Part shown: piece by piece, positions 1 through 10,700 of the stretch
Layout: every line of letters begins with the position of its first letter
Numbering within the stretch: position 1 is the first letter of the stretch
Source of the DNA: Polyangiaceae bacterium
Lineage (GTDB): Bacteria; Myxococcota_A; Polyangia; Polyangiales; Polyangiaceae
Direction: 5' to 3'
Assembly (NCBI GenBank): GCA_020848455.1
Contig: JADLAB010000425.1
Location: forward strand, 1-32,194
Length of the DNA: 32,194 nucleotides
Position numbers and translations under genes: made by a program
The notes under the pieces: model-generated
Told to the model about the DNA's origin: nothing
Database searches by the model: none
What the model saw: the letters and a program-made list of their open reading frames with translations, nothing else

Positions 1-2
1 CG

Positions 3-779
3 ATGCCGACCGCCTGGAGCCCCTCGCAGTACGAGCGCTTCCGCAGCGAGCGCCTCGAGCCCGTGCACGATCTCGTCGCGCTCGTCGAGCCGGGCGTGCG
101 GCGCGCGCTCGATCTCGGCTGCGGCACGGGTGAGCCGACCGAGCTCCTGCTCGCGCACCTCGGCGGCGCCGCCGACATCGAGGGGCTCGACAGCTCGCCC
201 GAGATGCTCGCCCGCGCGGCGCCGCGGGCGAGCGCGCGCATGCGCTTCCGGCAGGGCGACATCGCGAGCCTCGAGTCCTTCGCGGGCTTCGACCTCGTGT
301 TCTCGAACGCGGCTCTGCACTGGGTGCCCGACCACCGCGCGCTCTTCCGGCGCCTGCTCGGCACCCTCGCGCCGGGTGCGCAGCTCGCCCTGCAGATGCC
401 GAACAACCAGCATCACCCGGCGCACGTCGCGGCGAGCGAGGTCGCCCGGCAGGAGCCCTTCGCCGGCTGGCTCGGAGGCTTCGTGCAGCGGAGCGCGGTC
501 GAGCCGCTCGAGCGCTACGCCGCCTGGCTCTGGGAGGCACGGGTCGCGCGCGTGCGCCTCTTCGAGCGCGTCTACTGCCACACGCTCGACCGCGCGGCCG
601 ACGTCGCCGAGTGGCTGAAGGGCTCGCTGCTGCTGCCCTACCTCGAGCGGCTCGACGCCGAGCAGGCACGCGCCTTTCTCGACGCCCACGCGGCGCGCCT
701 GCGCGACGTGATCGGCGAGGACGCGCCGTACCTCTACACCTTCCGGCGCATGTTCGTCTGGGCGCGAACGGCGGGCTGA
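3..779 (+). CDS. tam: trans-aconitate 2-methyltransferase-like SAM methyltransferase
   Basis: Class I SAM-dependent methyltransferase of 258 residues, the usual length for Tam, which methylates trans-aconitate so that it cannot inhibit the citric acid cycle. Motif I (LDLGCGTGE) is at residues 36-44, an acidic loop (GLDSSPEM) follows strand 2, and FSNAALHWVPDH is the signature that matches the Tam family (E. coli has FANASLQWLPDH), followed by LQMPNN. The N-terminus MPTAWSPSQYERF aligns with the Tam start MSDWNPSLYLHF, so the ATG at base 3 is probably genuine although almost no upstream sequence is visible. It converges on the next gene with only 21 bp between stops. The methyltransferase fold is certain. 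The exact substrate is inferred from family resemblance. Confidence 0.88.
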   Translation: MPTAWSPSQYERFRSERLEPVHDLVALVEPGVRRALDLGCGTGEPTELLLAHLGGAADIEGLDSSPEMLARAAPRASARMRFRQGDIASLESFAGFDLVFSNAALHWVPDHRALFRRLLGTLAPGAQLALQMPNNQHHPAHVAASEVARQEPFAGWLGGFVQRSAVEPLERYAAWLWEARVARVRLFERVYCHTLDRAADVAEWLKGSLLLPYLERLDAEQARAFLDAHAARLRDVIGEDAPYLYTFRRMFVWARTAG

Positions 780-800
780 CGGCGCCAGAGAGCGCGGACC

Positions 801-1502
801 TCACGCCGCCTCCGTGGCCGCGCGCAGCCGCTCCGACACGTCCGGGCCGCGGAGCGGGGCGCCGTGGGACGGGACGAAGAGCGTCGGCCGGTCGCGCTCG
901 AGCTCGCCGGCCACCCACGCCTTGTAGCCGGCCTTGTCCGCGAGGAAGAAGCGCTTGAAGAACGGGTTCGTCATGAGCCCGGTGCGAAAGCCGAGCAGGC
1001 GCAGGACGAGGCCCGACGTGCCGCGCAGGCGCTCCTCGTTGAGGATGCCGTCCGTCACGAACCAGCCCGTGCCGTCCGCGGTCTTCACCGACAGCCAGGT
1101 CTCGCCCTGCTTCGCCATCGGGGGGCCGAAGAGCCTCACCCCGGCGGGCAGCGCCGCCTCGAGGCCGTCGAGCGCCTCGAAGGGGACGCCGGGCACCTTC
1201 TTGCGGAGGCGCGGCAGGGCGCGCGGATGCGCGACGACCGACGCGTCCGGGAAGCGCTCGTGCCAGGCCGCCAGGCCCGTGTTGTGAAAGTGGTTCGGCG
1301 CGAGCAGGAAGCGCGGCGTGCCCCACGTGGCGAGCCGCTCGAAGGCCACCTCCGCGAGGTGCGCGCCCGGGCTCACGACGAGCAGGCTCCCGCCGCCGAG
1401 CCCCACGACCGCCATGCGCGTCCGCTGCGAGCCGTAGACGGCGCCCGCGAAGGGCAGCGCCGCGTCGTAGATCTCCCAACCATCGTTCGATGCCTTGGTC
1501 AT
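801..1502 (-). CDS. DUF4336-like protein (degenerate metallo-beta-lactamase superfamily)
   Basis: A 233-residue soluble protein with no signal peptide. The segment APNHFHNTGLAAWHERFPDA followed by VVAHPRALPRLRKK resembles DUF4336 proteins, which look like relatives of the metallo-beta-lactamase fold but lack the full HxHxDH metal motif; only HFHNT is seen here. Other recognisable parts are GWFVTDGILN in the middle and LFVPSHGAPL near the C-terminus, where the MBL fold places late Asp and His residues. The start is supported by GAGGAG about five bases upstream of the ATG. It lies 27 bp downstream of the DUF2277 gene on the same strand and may be cotranscribed with it. Function is unknown; the family name is by recollection of the pattern. 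Confidence 0.7.
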   Translation of the reverse strand: MTKASNDGWEIYDAALPFAGAVYGSQRTRMAVVGLGGGSLLVVSPGAHLAEVAFERLATWGTPRFLLAPNHFHNTGLAAWHERFPDASVVAHPRALPRLRKKVPGVPFEALDGLEAALPAGVRLFGPPMAKQGETWLSVKTADGTGWFVTDGILNEERLRGTSGLVLRLLGFRTGLMTNPFFKRFFLADKAGYKAWVAGELERDRPTLFVPSHGAPLRGPDVSERLRAATEAA

Positions 1503-1529
1503 GGGCTCCTCGCCGGGCCTTCCGAGCCG

Positions 1530-1796
1530 TCAGCCGAAGCGCGCGTGCGACCGCGCCCGCGCCTTGTCGGCCTCTTGTTCGCGGTTGCGCGGGCTCGCCG
1601 TCGTCGTGAGCGAGTCGACGAGACGCCGCGCCGTCGCGCTCACCTCGAGGACGGCGCGCTCGAACGCGGCCTCGTTCGCGCGCGACGGGCGCGCCGTACT
1701 GGAGAGCTTGCGCACGAACTGCAGCGCCGCGGCGTGGATCTCCTCGTCGGTCGCCGGAGGCGCGAAGTTGGCGAGCACGCGGATGCTCCGACACAT
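1530..1796 (-). CDS. DUF2277 family small protein
   Basis: An 88-residue protein of the DUF2277 family. The family hallmarks are an N-terminal MCRSI, then NFxPPATDEEI, ALQFVRKLS, KANEAAFERAV-like and the C-terminal pattern PRNREQEADKARAR followed by RFG, and all are present. The start was set at the ATG giving MCRSIRVL; the frame stays open a further six codons to an ATG at 1814, but family members start at MCR. The function of the family is not established; the conserved Cys right after Met is its most unusual trait. It probably heads a two-gene unit with the DUF4336-like gene. Confidence 0.88.
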   Translation of the reverse strand: MCRSIRVLANFAPPATDEEIHAAALQFVRKLSSTARPSRANEAAFERAVLEVSATARRLVDSLTTTASPRNREQEADKARARSHARFG

Positions 1797-2108
1797 GGGA
1801 GGCAACGCTAGCACGCGGCGCTCCCGCCTCGGGGGTGGCCGCGCCTCCGGGCGACGCGACCCTGATCCCGCGCAAGCGCGGGGGCTTCAGGCTGCAGGCT
1901 TCGGGCTTCAGGAGGGAAATCCGTCCGAACCGACCTCCGGTTGCTCACCCAGCGGGTGCGGGGTGCGGGGCTCTCCAGCCCTGGAGTCTGAAGCCGGGAG
2001 CCTGGAGCCCCAGAGCAGGGCAAGAACCTTGCCGCCGGATTAGGGGCGACCGAGACCCATGGCGGCCGCGACGGCGCTGGCCTAGGCTGCCGCCGGAGAT
2101 TTCCCCCC
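1797..2108. other. Divergent intergenic region with dispersed repeat
   Basis: No gene is supported here. The region separates the minus-strand DUF2277 gene from the plus-strand lipoprotein at 2109, so promoters for both directions must lie in it, although no convincing -35/-10 pair stands out. It holds the large imperfect inverted repeat described at 1881-2011 and a GGAGA Shine-Dalgarno element (about 2095-2099) for the lipoprotein gene. Confidence 0.6.
1881..2011. repeat. Imperfect inverted repeat of CTTCAGG-type (dispersed family, copy A)
   Basis: The left arm 1881-1912 and the reverse complement of the right arm 1980-2011 match at 26 of 32 positions without gaps, enclosing a 67-base loop. 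Both arms carry the blocks GGGGCT.CAGGCT and GGCTTC. A related pair of arms occurs at 10911-11021, so this is probably a dispersed non-coding repeat family of this genome rather than a gene-specific site. Its role is unknown. Confidence 0.65.
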
Positions 2109-3806
2109 ATGCGCAGCCTTGCCCTCGCCACTCTGCTCGGTGCCTGTCTCGTCCCCGCGTGCGCTCCCGAGACGGAGCCCGAACCGACGCCCGTCGAGGC
2201 GTCGAACCCGTTCCTCGAGGACCAGAGCTTCGCGGGCAAGGAGGACAGCGCCTACCTCAACCCGGCCGGGATCGAGGTCGAGGTCGATCTCGAGGGTGAC
2301 ACGACGGTCACGGGCACGAAGCAGCGCGTCTCGCCCGCGTACATCGGGCAGTTCGCGACGACGTACCTGCGTCAGCGCGGCGAGTTCTACCTCGAGTCGC
2401 TGGCCGAGGACGCGACCGTCGCCTCGCGCATCGAGTGGCGGGTGAACGGCACCTGGCTGAGCGCCGCGCAGGCAGCGAACGCCCCTGCCTCGAGCCTCAC
2501 GCACTTCCGCATCCGGGGCGTCAACTCCGTGCTGCTCCACGGCGCCAAGACGGGCGTGAAGGTCGGCACCGTCTTCCAGGCCGAGGTGCCGCTCAACCCG
2601 TTCACGGTGCTGTCGCAGGCGGCCGCCACGTGTGCGGACCCCGACGACCACATGCCGCTCGACGCGGCCGTCTACTGGTACCTGTGGAACCCCGATCTGC
2701 CGGCGTGCAAGCTCGCGACGCAGCAGCTGTCGGTGACGGTCTCGAAGATGTTCCCGGCCGCGAAGACCGTGTACCCCGAGTACGACAAGCTCGTCGCGGA
2801 CGGCAAGATCACCTCCGTCATCCTCTTCGGGCAGATCGGCGACGGCGCCGTCGCCGCCGACGACGTGGGCGTCGTCGGCATGAACCAGATGGCGAAGTGG
2901 CTGAAGGACGCGAGCTTCGCGGAGCTCGTGCCGGCCCCCGTCGGCCGCCGCTTCACGAAGAAGGTGTCCGGCGTCGACTTCGAGATCGACCTCTACTCGC
3001 CCTACGACTTCTCCGGCCTCGACGACACCGCCCACTTCGGCAACTTCCAGAAGGCCATCCTCGAGCACGAGATCGTGACCTATGACGGTCACAGCATGCT
3101 CGGGGCAAGCGACTTCTGGGCCACGCCGACCTACCCGAGCTTCTACCAGATCTTCCTCTATGGGGGCTGCCTCGGGTACGAGTACTACGTCGCGCCGATC
3201 CTCGAGCAGAAGGGCGGCTGGGCGAGCCTCGACATGCTGTCGAGCGTCGTCGAGGTGTCGGCGGGCGCCAACGAGTTCGCGGGGCCGGTGCTCGCCAAGG
3301 TGATCTGGGCGCTGCAGCACGGCTACGGCGTGAGCTGGAAGGACATCCTGCTCGCGATACGAAAGCGCGTCGGGGACTCGACCTTCGGCGTGAGCGGCGT
3401 GCGCGACAACTGCTTCTCGCCGGGCGGGTCGCTCTGCGTGGGGGCGGGCGAGAAGGGGACGCACACCTACTCGAACACGACCGCGACCGCGATCCCGGAC
3501 AACAAGCCCGCGGGCGTGACGAGCACGATCAGCGTGCCCGACGTGCTCACGGCCGGGAGCGTGAAGGTGGATCTGCGCGTGACCCACACCTGGGTCGGCG
3601 ATCTGCGCATCACGCTCGAGCACGGCGGCGTGACCGCGACCTTGTGGGACCAGGCCGGCGGCGCGACCCAGAACATCTCGCAGTCCTTCGCCCTCGCGCC
3701 GTTTGCCGGCACGAGCGCCAAGGGCCCGTGGACCCTCAAGCTCGCGGACCTCGCCGCCGACGACACCGGCACCCTCGACCGCTGGACGCTCGCCATCGGC
3801 CCGTGA
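2109..3806 (+). CDS. Lipoprotein with clan CD-like His/Cys pair and C-terminal P-domain
   Basis: A 565-residue secreted lipoprotein; the signal peptide ends near VPAC (C18; C13 in LGAC is the alternative). After a Glu/Pro-rich stretch comes FAGKEDSAYLNP, which looks like a propeptide-type tag. The central part contains VTYDGHSMLG (H328) and, 26 residues later, LYGGCLGYEYY (C354), each at the end of a hydrophobic beta-strand. This resembles the catalytic His and Cys of caspase/gingipain-fold (clan CD) peptidases. Residues about 452-565 form a proprotein-convertase P-domain: it starts at a Cys-rich turn, then has IPDN, the VTHTWVGDLRITLEHGG signature, GPWTLKLADLAADDTGTLDRWTL and the end. P-domains usually follow secreted protease domains, which supports a protease-like role. 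The activity is inferred; the P-domain is clear. GGAGA precedes the ATG by nine bases. Confidence 0.82.
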   Translation: MRSLALATLLGACLVPACAPETEPEPTPVEASNPFLEDQSFAGKEDSAYLNPAGIEVEVDLEGDTTVTGTKQRVSPAYIGQFATTYLRQRGEFYLESLAEDATVASRIEWRVNGTWLSAAQAANAPASSLTHFRIRGVNSVLLHGAKTGVKVGTVFQAEVPLNPFTVLSQAAATCADPDDHMPLDAAVYWYLWNPDLPACKLATQQLSVTVSKMFPAAKTVYPEYDKLVADGKITSVILFGQIGDGAVAADDVGVVGMNQMAKWLKDASFAELVPAPVGRRFTKKVSGVDFEIDLYSPYDFSGLDDTAHFGNFQKAILEHEIVTYDGHSMLGASDFWATPTYPSFYQIFLYGGCLGYEYYVAPILEQKGGWASLDMLSSVVEVSAGANEFAGPVLAKVIWALQHGYGVSWKDILLAIRKRVGDSTFGVSGVRDNCFSPGGSLCVGAGEKGTHTYSNTTATAIPDNKPAGVTSTISVPDVLTAGSVKVDLRVTHTWVGDLRITLEHGGVTATLWDQAGGATQNISQSFALAPFAGTSAKGPWTLKLADLAADDTGTLDRWTLAIGP

Positions 3807-3976
3807 GCGCCCGCGGACCCTCGAGCTCGCGGACCTCGTCCCACACCTTCGGTGTCACGGAAGCCCTGCATGCCGTCGGTCTCCGAGCCGAGAACTGATG
3901 GCTGATAGCTGACGGCTCGAGCGCAAACGAACTGGGATTTGCACCCAGCTGCGCTCGCTGGTCGTATGCTGGGAGA

Positions 3977-4675
3977 ATGACTTTCACGACCCGGCGCACC
4001 CGGACCCTCACGCTCGTCGCCGCCGCCCTCGCCTGGATCGCCGCGACGGTGACCGCCGCCGCCTGCACCAGCAAGCCCGCCGACGACACCGCCGCCCCCC
4101 TCGTGTGCACCGACCTCTTGGCCGGCGACGAGACGACCGAGGTCGTGGTCCGCTTCGTCAACCAGACGAACGCCGACCTCTACCTCGGCGACAACGCTCC
4201 CTGCGACACCAGCCCTTCGTTCCGCATCTACGACGCAGCGAACCACGAGGTCGTCTACCGGTACGGCAACGCCTGCGGCCTCAGCTGCGCCGACAACGCG
4301 ACCACCTGCACCTGCACGATGACCACCACCTGCTACCCCTCGTACTTGCGGCGCATCGCCCCCGGCGGCGCCTACGAGCTCTACTGGAGCGGCGCGCGCA
4401 TCGTCGAGCGGACGGTGCCGGGCTCGTGCGTCTCGTGCCTGGGCGGCCAGGACCCGGCGAGCTGCGAGGCGCCGGAAGCCCCCGGCGACGGCCCGCTGAC
4501 CTTCACCGGCACGGCCTGGACCGCGTTCGACTGCATGGCACCGCCCTGCGACTGCACGCCGGGTCCCGAAGGCTCCTGCACGACGACCGGCCAGGGGACG
4601 ATCACCGGCACCCAGCTCGTCGGCACCGGCACGTTCACCCCTGGCAGCGGGACCGTCGACGTCGTCTTCCAGTGA
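3977..4675 (+). CDS. Cysteine-rich lipoprotein of unknown function
   Basis: A 232-residue protein with an Arg-rich n-region, a long hydrophobic segment and a lipobox-like TAAAC (C30), so probably a lipoprotein. The mature part starts with VVVRFVNQTNADLYLGDN and SFRIYDAANHEVVY, which reads as a beta-sandwich of the kind used by extracellular adhesion or inhibitor domains. It contains many paired Cys (CTCTMTTTC, SCVSCLGG, CMAPPCDC), suggesting disulphides in the periplasm or outside. A TATGCT box lies six bases upstream of the ATG, so the transcript might be leaderless; the only purine-rich element (GGGAGA) directly abuts the start codon. I do not recognise a family. Confidence 0.75.
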   Translation: MTFTTRRTRTLTLVAAALAWIAATVTAAACTSKPADDTAAPLVCTDLLAGDETTEVVVRFVNQTNADLYLGDNAPCDTSPSFRIYDAANHEVVYRYGNACGLSCADNATTCTCTMTTTCYPSYLRRIAPGGAYELYWSGARIVERTVPGSCVSCLGGQDPASCEAPEAPGDGPLTFTGTAWTAFDCMAPPCDCTPGPEGSCTTTGQGTITGTQLVGTGTFTPGSGTVDVVFQ

Positions 4676-4748
4676 CGCACGGCGCGCGGGCCCGGCGGCT
4701 CGTTGACGCGCTGCAGCATGGCGCGCCGTGTGGTAGGGACTCGACAGG

Positions 4749-7700
4749 ATGGAACAAGTTCTAGGGCTCGCCGAGCGCATCCGGGCCTTGAAGGCGATCG
4801 CCGCAGAGATGCGCGAGGGGCGGATCCACATCCTGCTCCTGCCCGAGATCGACCGCATCCTGGCCCTGCCCGAGGACGTGACGAGCGCCTCGGTCGGCGA
4901 GCGCGAGGCCATCGCGCGGCAGCTGCGCGAGTACGAGCAGACCTTCGATCGGCTCGGCTACACGCTGCTCGAGCAGGTGATGCCGACGACCGGCGTCTCG
5001 CCGATCTTCCGCATCGTGCAGGCCGCCGACGAGTTCAAGGCCGCCCTGCGCCACCGCATCGGCAAGACCTTCACCGTGGCGGGCCAGGCGCTCGTGCTCG
5101 ACGCCACCCACCTCGAGGCGCTCGGCCGCTACTCCCTCAGCATCGGCACGCCCCCCGTCACCAACGGCATGCGTGCGCTCGTGGCGCGCACCGTGTTCGG
5201 CAAGGAGCTCCGCGAGCTCGGCGGCTACACCGAGACGCTCGCCTGCGATCCGGTGCCGCTCGAGCGCCTGCTGTCGCTCTTCGGCGAGCTCGTCGATCAG
5301 AGCCTGCACTACTCGACCGCGAGCGAGGAGCGCGCCTTTCTCGCCGAGGCGGCCGAGTTCGTCAACTTCGAGGGCGCGACGCTGTTCATTCGCGCGGTCA
5401 TCACCGAGAGCCCGGACCGCGTCATCGACCTCATCCGCGACCACGTGTTCGACAAGTTCGGCGCGCGCGCCTCCACGCCGGTCACGGTGGTGCCGGGCGA
5501 GGACCGGCTCGACGACGCCCTGCTCGCTCGCATGCGCGCCGAGCCGAACCACGTCTACGTGGCGCGCGTCACGCGCATCCCGCACCACCTGTTCGACGTC
5601 GAGCCGGGTCACGCGAGCGACTGGCGCAGCGTGATCGGCCGGCTCTTGCTCATCGACTGCTCGCGCCGCGCGCGCATGTCGAACTCGACCGTGGTGTTCA
5701 CGCTCTTCCCGCACGTCGCGCGCACCCTGCGCAACGTGCAGACGAGCTTCGCCGGGCGCCCGGCCAACACCCAGCTCGTGCTGCGCCGCATCCTCGAGCG
5801 CTTCTCGCCCGGGGCGCTCGGCGCCATGCGCGCGGCCCTCGAGCGCGGCATCGCCTTCCACGAGAGCGAGGGCGCCGACGCCGCCACGGTCGAAGAGGTG
5901 CGGGCGCAGGAGTGGCGCCGTCAGGCCCTGTTCGACTACCTCGGCCTGAAGAAGCTGCGCCGCATGGTGGCGTTCCTCGAGCGCGTCGCGGCGAGCGACG
6001 ACGCCGCTCGCCGCGTCCTGTCCGACGAGCTCGAGGAGAGCGTGGCCGCGAGCTGGATGCACTACCTCTACAAGAGCCTGCCGCCGAGCTACCACGCGGC
6101 CGTGGTGCCCGGTGGCGGGCGCGGCGCCCTGACGCTGGTCGGCGAGTGGCACGCGCGCGAGGTCGAGGCGGCGCTCGAGCATTTCCTGGCGAACGATCTC
6201 GACGCTTGCCGTGCGCGGCTGGAGGAGATCAAGCGCGGCCTCGCCATCCCGACCACGAGCTCGGACGAGATCGAGGCGGCGATGCGCTACTCGCAGCTCC
6301 AGAGCGCCTCGCCCACGCAGTGGCGGCCGGCCGAGCCGGGCCCGACCCACGCCGACTACCTCGGCCGCGCCGCCGCCTACCGCTTCGCCGACCTCGGCGC
6401 GCGCCTCGCGCGCCGCGCCGAGGAGGGTCTCGACCGCGCGGCCTTCGCCAACGTGACCGGCGCCGCGGCCGCGTTCCTGAAGCAGGCCATGGCGAAGGCC
6501 GGCCTCGGTGCGCTGCACGGGCACCTCGAGGCGCGCGTGGGCCAGAAGGTGGGGCGCGCCGAGCGCACGGTGCGGCGGCTCGTGACGCCGTTCCAGGACG
6601 TGGTGCGCGCGCTGCAGCGCTCGATGGACGGCTTGAAGGGCGACCTCGATCCCCAGGCCGTAGGCGAGATCGAGGCCCTCTTGCAGCTCATCGGGCGCGG
6701 CGCGTTCTACCCCACGCTCGTGCTGTCCGAGATGTCGTGGAGCTACCCCGACGTCTTCCCCGAGAAGGACTTCCCGGCGGCCTCCACCCTGCGCGTGCCG
6801 CTCAACGACGCCCACGAGATGGACCCGATGGCGCTCTGCGCGCGGCTCGAGGAGCTGCGCTACCTGTTCCGGCGGTTCCCCGAGATCTTCCGGCTCTACT
6901 GCCGCAGCATGCTCGTCGTCGTCAACTCGCCCAACAACCCGACGGGCGTCGTTTACCGGCGCGAGACGGTGCTCAAGCTCCTGCAGATCGCCGCGGCGTA
7001 CGACCTCACGGTGCTCGACGACGACGCCTACCACAAGCTCGTCACGCGCAGGCGGAAGGCGCGCGAGGGCGACGCCAGCATGGCGCAGATCTACGAGCGG
7101 CACCGCGGCCAGCTCGGCCGGCCGGTGCGCATCGTCACCGTGGGCGCGACCACGAAGGCCCTGCAGGGCTCGGGCGACCGCACCGGCCTCGTGCACTCGA
7201 ACGTGCGCGAGGTCGTGGCCTTCACGCGCGAGCGCGCCCCCGAGCCGCACCTCATGTCGCTCTACCTCACGCTCGTGAAGCTCGAGTCGGGGCGCGCGGC
7301 CGCACGCTACACCGGCGCGGTCGAGGCGCTCGCCGGTGCGCTGCTCGACCCGCGCGCGCGCGTCACGCCGTCCGAGCGGCTGCGCGCGCTCTGCGCGGAG
7401 GCGCACGCCGACGTGAAGGACGAGCGCTTCCCGGTGCTCGCCTTCGAGACGCTGCTCGAGGGCTACGAGGAGCTCCTGCGCCTCGAGCACCGCGACGCCA
7501 GCCGGGCCGAGCTGTCCGAGGCCCTGAGCGCGCTCGTGCGGCAGCTCAAGATGCTGCGCCTCGAGGTCCGGCTGCGCACCGACATCGAGGAGCGCTTCGC
7601 GGCCGTCGCGGCCGCGCGCGCCAAGGCCATGCCGGGTGCCGAGTTCATCGAGCCCGAGGGCGCCTTCTACGCCTGCGTGCGGCTCTGTCCGGCGGGCGAC

Positions 7701-10700
7701 GACCGCGGCGTCCAGGAGTTCCTGCGCGCGCTGGCGCGGGCGCGCAAGGTCGACCTCACCTACGCGGGACGCGGCTACGTGCGCCTGTCGCTCGGCGGCG
7801 CCCTCGACGGCACCGAGCAGGGCTACCGGCGCTACGCCGCCGTCATCGAGCTCTACCTCGGCCTCGTCGCGCGCTACTGGCAGGCCTTCGACGCTGCCGG
7901 GCGCGATCCGGCGGTGCTCGAGCGCCTGTTCACGCCTCACGGCGGCGATCCGGTCGCGGCGGCGCTCGACGATCTCGCGCCGCTGCTCGCGGCGGCGGAC
8001 CGCGCCGCGCGGCCCCGGGGCCTCGGCGTCGAGCCGAGCGAGCGCGGCATCGTGCACTGCATCGAGGAGGGGCGCTCGTCGGCCGACAAGGTGTTCGTCG
8101 CCTGGCAGCCGTGCGCGACCGTCGACGAGATGCTCCAGGCGCGCACCTTCCAGGTGCTCTACCGGCGCCTCCTGCGGCGCGTGTGGCGGCGCCACCCCGA
8201 CCTCGTCGACTGGTCGTTCGAGCGCGTCGAGAACCAGTACGGGCCGCTCGCCTGCCTCGCCGCCTACCACGACCGGCAGCTCATCGACCCGGTGTTCCGC
8301 GACCTGCTCCTGCGCCTCTACGACGAGTGGCACGGGCCGAACACCGTCAAGGTGCTGGCGGCGCGGCTCGAGACCGGCTCGCACGGCGAGAAGGTCGCGG
8401 CGCTGCACGGCATCCACCGCGCGGTGCACGACCTGTTGAACGAGCTCCTGCACGCCTTCGAGGTGCCGGAGGAGCGCCTGCGCGCCAGCACGACCTTCGA
8501 GATCGGCTACGAGGAGCTCGAGGGCCTGCACGCGCACGCGGCGTTGCCGGCCTTCCTCGGGCGCATCGTGGAGGGCACGCACTTCGCGGGCGCCATCACC
8601 GCGCTCGATCCGGCGCCGAGGTACACGACCGGCGCCGCCACGCGCGTGTCGGACTACCGCTACGGCTTCGGCCGCCGCGACGGGGGCGCGGCGCAGAAGG
8701 GCCGGAGCTTCCCCGAGCGCGCCTTCTTCCTGCGCCGGCTCGAGCGCTTCGCCGACGGCGCCAACCTCGCGCACTACGTGTGCCTCGCCCTGCCGGTCGG
8801 GCCCTTCAAGATGCTCGTCCTCATCCACAAGGCGTGCTTCCACCTGGTGAGCGATGCCTTGCGCCTGTTCCCGCAGATCGAGGCCTACCAGCAGCGCCGC
8901 GAGCTCGACGGGCTCGAGTGGGACGCCGTCCTGCTCTTCGGCATCCCCTCGAAGATCCTCGGGGACAGCTACAAGACGGGCTACGTGCTCGAGCCGAAGG
9001 CGAAGGGCGGCATCCTGCCCATCGCCTGGGTCGCGCGCGAGGACGCCACCGACTACGTGGGCTTCTTCAAGAAGTCGCTGCTCACGATGCACAACGAGCT
9101 CACGAAGGCGCTGGGTGGCATGCCGATCCACGGCGCCATGTTCACCATCACCTTCAAGAACGGCCTCCGGAAGACCCTGGTCTTCTCGGCCGACAGCGGC
9201 ACGGGCAAGAGCGAGACCATCACGGCGATGATGGACCAGCTCGTGTCGGGCGAGGGCGTGGCGGCGGAGGTCAGGCGCGTCGACATCCTCGCGGGCGACA
9301 TGCTGTCCCTGTGGCGTGGCGCGGACGCGCAGCTCTACGCCTTCGGCACCGAGCAGGGCGACTTTCTGCGCCTCACGGACATCACCGAGAGCTGGAAGGC
9401 GCGCTTCGGCGATCTGTTGCAGCGCGGCAGCTACTCGAACCTCGACCACCCGAAGAACCCGCGCGTCACGATCCCCGGCATCTGCGACCCGAAGAAGCTG
9501 CTCATGCCGACGCGCGTCAACGGCTTCTTCTACATCGACAACTACGCGGCCGTGGAGCGCCACGCCGTCGAGCTCGCCGAGGACCCGCACCACGTCCTGA
9601 AGCACGTGCTCGTGCGCGGCCTGCGCAAGAACAAGGGGACCAGCGGCGACCAGCCGAGCCTGCGCGCCGGGCTCGAGTTCGCCGGACAGGGCGCGCTCGT
9701 CACGCGCTACCGCCACGCCATCGACGAGCTGCTCGACTGGCAGGAGCGCACCGTCGAGGGCAAGCGCGAGACCTGCCTCGCCTACCGCGACGGCGCCGAC
9801 GACGTGCGCACGGCTCGCGACGTCGTCGACGCCGCCTTCCGCGGTCGCACCTTCCGCCACGACGGCCAGAGCCATGCCGTGCTGTCGGTCCGTCACGACG
9901 TGCTCGCCAACCTGTTCTGGCTCGAGTGCGAGGGCGGGCGCAGCGTGGCCCTGTCGCGCCCGGTCTACGACCAGATCTACGAGCCGCTCGTGTCGACTTT
10001 CTGCGGCAACCCCTTCGTCGATCCGGAGGGCATGGACGCCGTGCTCGGGCGCTTCGCCGACACGATGCGCGACGCCAAGGTGCACACGGGCGTCATCCGC
10101 ACCGAGCTCGCGCGCCCGGGCTTCGAGTTCGCCGGCCCGGCGCGCGCCGCGCGCGACATCATCGCCTTCCTGCTCGAGGACGAGGAGGTGAGCGCGCGCT
10201 TCCAGCGCAACAAGGACAAGGTGCAAAAGGCGATGCGCCGCACCTACGGTGGTGTGCTCGAGGCCGGCACGAACCTCCCGATCGAGCTCGAGGGCTACAA
10301 CCTGCTGCTGCTCGAGGCGCACGAGAGCCTGCACGTCGCCTTCACCGACGCCGCCGGCGCCTCCTTCACGCTCGCGACGCCCTATTACCACTACCAGCCG
10401 ACCGCCGAGCCGCCGGACAAGACCTTCACCCCGGCCATTGCGATGCCCGACATGCTGGCCGCCATCGCCGACATCTGCCGCAACCCCGACTACGCCTTCG
10501 ACCTCGCCGAGCTCTACGTCGATCCTGCCCATTACGATTGCATTCGCTTCTGGAACAGCCGCGAGGAGCTCGTCTACCAGGTGCTGCTGGTCCACGGCGT
10601 CGTGATGCTCGGCTCGCCCGCGAGCGAGGTCGCGCGCTTCCCCTCCGAGGTGCGCAAGGCCGACCACGTCGCCGGGCACATCCTGGCGCGCCGCGCCCCG

